Assembly (NCBI GenBank): GCA_019233755.1
Contig: JAFAMD010000011.1
Span: 108,847 to 172,846, forward strand
Source: Acidobacteriaceae bacterium
GTDB taxonomy: Bacteria; Acidobacteriota; Terriglobia; Bryobacterales; Bryobacteraceae
Direction: 5' to 3'
Length of the DNA stretch: 64,000 bases
Of the stretch, positions 63,493 through 64,000 are shown piece by piece. The translations under genes were made by a program, and so were the position numbers. The first letter of the stretch is position 1; each line of letters starts with the position of its first letter. The notes beneath the pieces were generated by a model, which worked only from the letters and a program-made list of their open reading frames with translations, was not told the DNA's origin and searched no databases.

Positions 63493-64000
63493 ATGCTTGT
63501 CCCACATTCAGTTGGACGCACACTATTGATCGCGCTTGGTATTTGCACAATCAATTACACTGGCAGCGCACGAGAGCCTGCGAACGAGCCCGGCGTCGTT
63601 GTCCACTACTGCTCGGGATGCCACGGAAGAGACGGCAATTCGCAGCTGCCTTACGTGCCACGGCTGGCCGGCCTGAGCGCCGCGTACCTCGAGAGTAGAC
63701 TGGCAACATACCGGAACGCTGGTCCCGCCACTGTGGATGAACCCTTCGCGCGCATTCTTCATACCAGCAGGGCACGCACTTACGCGGCGCTCACGCCGGC
63801 GGCTACTGAACACATGGTTGGGATGGCGAAACGCCTGTCTGAAGACGATTTGAAAGCGGCTGCGCGATGGTATTCAGCTCAGGAACGGGCGCCGGCAAAA
63901 TCCACAACTGGCCAGATAGTCGTGCAGGGTCGGGACTTGTATATGAAAGGCCTGCAATCCCGTGGCGTGCCCGCTTGTCAAACGTGCCATGGACCCGAAG
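63493..64000 (+). CDS. diheme cytochrome c (c4-like), cut by window edge
   Basis: The open frame runs 169 codons from the ATG at 63493 (GGAGAG upstream) to the window edge. A signal peptide is followed by two heme sites, HYCSGCHGRDGN and ACQTCHGP, about 110 residues apart, as in cytochrome c4-type proteins. The region between has LPYVPRLAGLSAAYLESRL, the usual c4 first-domain pattern. It should shuttle electrons in the periplasm between the outer-membrane cytochrome-porin and an inner-membrane partner. Cotranscribed with the cytochrome-porin. Confidence 0.9.
   Translation, partial: MLVPHSVGRTLLIALGICTINYTGSAREPANEPGVVVHYCSGCHGRDGNSQLPYVPRLAGLSAAYLESRLATYRNAGPATVDEPFARILHTSRARTYAALTPAATEHMVGMAKRLSEDDLKAAARWYSAQERAPAKSTTGQIVVQGRDLYMKGLQSRGVPACQTCHGPE

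Noticed and set aside
1..64000. CRISPR arrays, rRNA genes, riboswitches or prophage modules
   Set aside because: I looked for regular repeats with spacers, conserved rRNA segments and tail/capsid gene sets and saw none.

Overview
The window looks like chromosomal DNA of an acidobacterium, most likely a soil member of the Bryobacterales/Solibacter group. This is inferred from gene content only: three very large FtsX-type duplicated permeases of the acidobacterial 'ADOP' kind, an Oar-like receptor with an N-terminal carboxypeptidase-regulatory domain next to a DUF5666 protein, a DUF1080 protein, a beta-propeller sensor kinase, a VOC-SpoIIE phosphatase and a small 'KHG' protein. No rRNA gene is present to fix the taxonomy.

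Layout. 1-7.1 kb (mostly minus): partial amino-acid permease, DUF1080 protein, Oar-like receptor, DUF5666 protein and a DksA/TraR zinc-finger protein with a clear terminator. 7.8-11 kb: molybdopterin oxidoreductase, PhzF-like isomerase, small helical protein. 11.4-19.9 kb (plus): the highlight, a tight signalling/cell-wall operon of FHA protein, 33-residue membrane peptide, PP2C phosphatase with an external beta-helix, Ser/Thr kinase, a single polypeptide joining a RodA/FtsW glycosyltransferase to a class B penicillin-binding protein, and a second FHA protein. The gene set matches the actinobacterial fhaA-fhaB-pstP-rodA-pbpA-pknA-pknB locus, but with different fusions. 19.9-24.5 kb: small secreted protein, MFS transporter, an ECF sigma/membrane protein/GNAT operon and an HPP protein. 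24.6-39 kb: three ADOP permeases, a VOC-SpoIIE phosphatase, TPR protein, two DinB proteins, DUF2277, a truncated MarR regulator, a CLC channel with a broken CBS tail, and a small methyltransferase. 39-42.7 kb: KHG protein, M24 peptidase, SDR-like protein, tRNA-Lys.

42.7-59.9 kb is mosaic. Decayed transposases, a recombinase remnant, a broken VapC-type toxin, a decayed bicupin gene and a fragment of a repeat protein surround intact genes: a response regulator, a propeller histidine kinase, a complete RND efflux system with a DoxX-like protein, and a lytic transglycosylase. 59.9-64 kb is a respiratory module: a cytochrome b-cytochrome c fusion and a Rieske protein on the minus strand, and, divergently, a cytochrome-porin of Cyc2-like layout followed by a diheme cytochrome cut by the window edge.

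How the parts may work together. In the FHA-to-FHA operon the kinase/phosphatase pair probably tunes a peptidoglycan synthase, with the FHA proteins reading phosphothreonine. The last 4 kb looks like a quinol-oxidising bc complex linked to periplasmic and outer-membrane electron carriers. Several genes carry single disabling lesions (nonsense codon, 1-nt indel, 13-bp duplication, small deletion), pointing to gene decay in the accessory parts.
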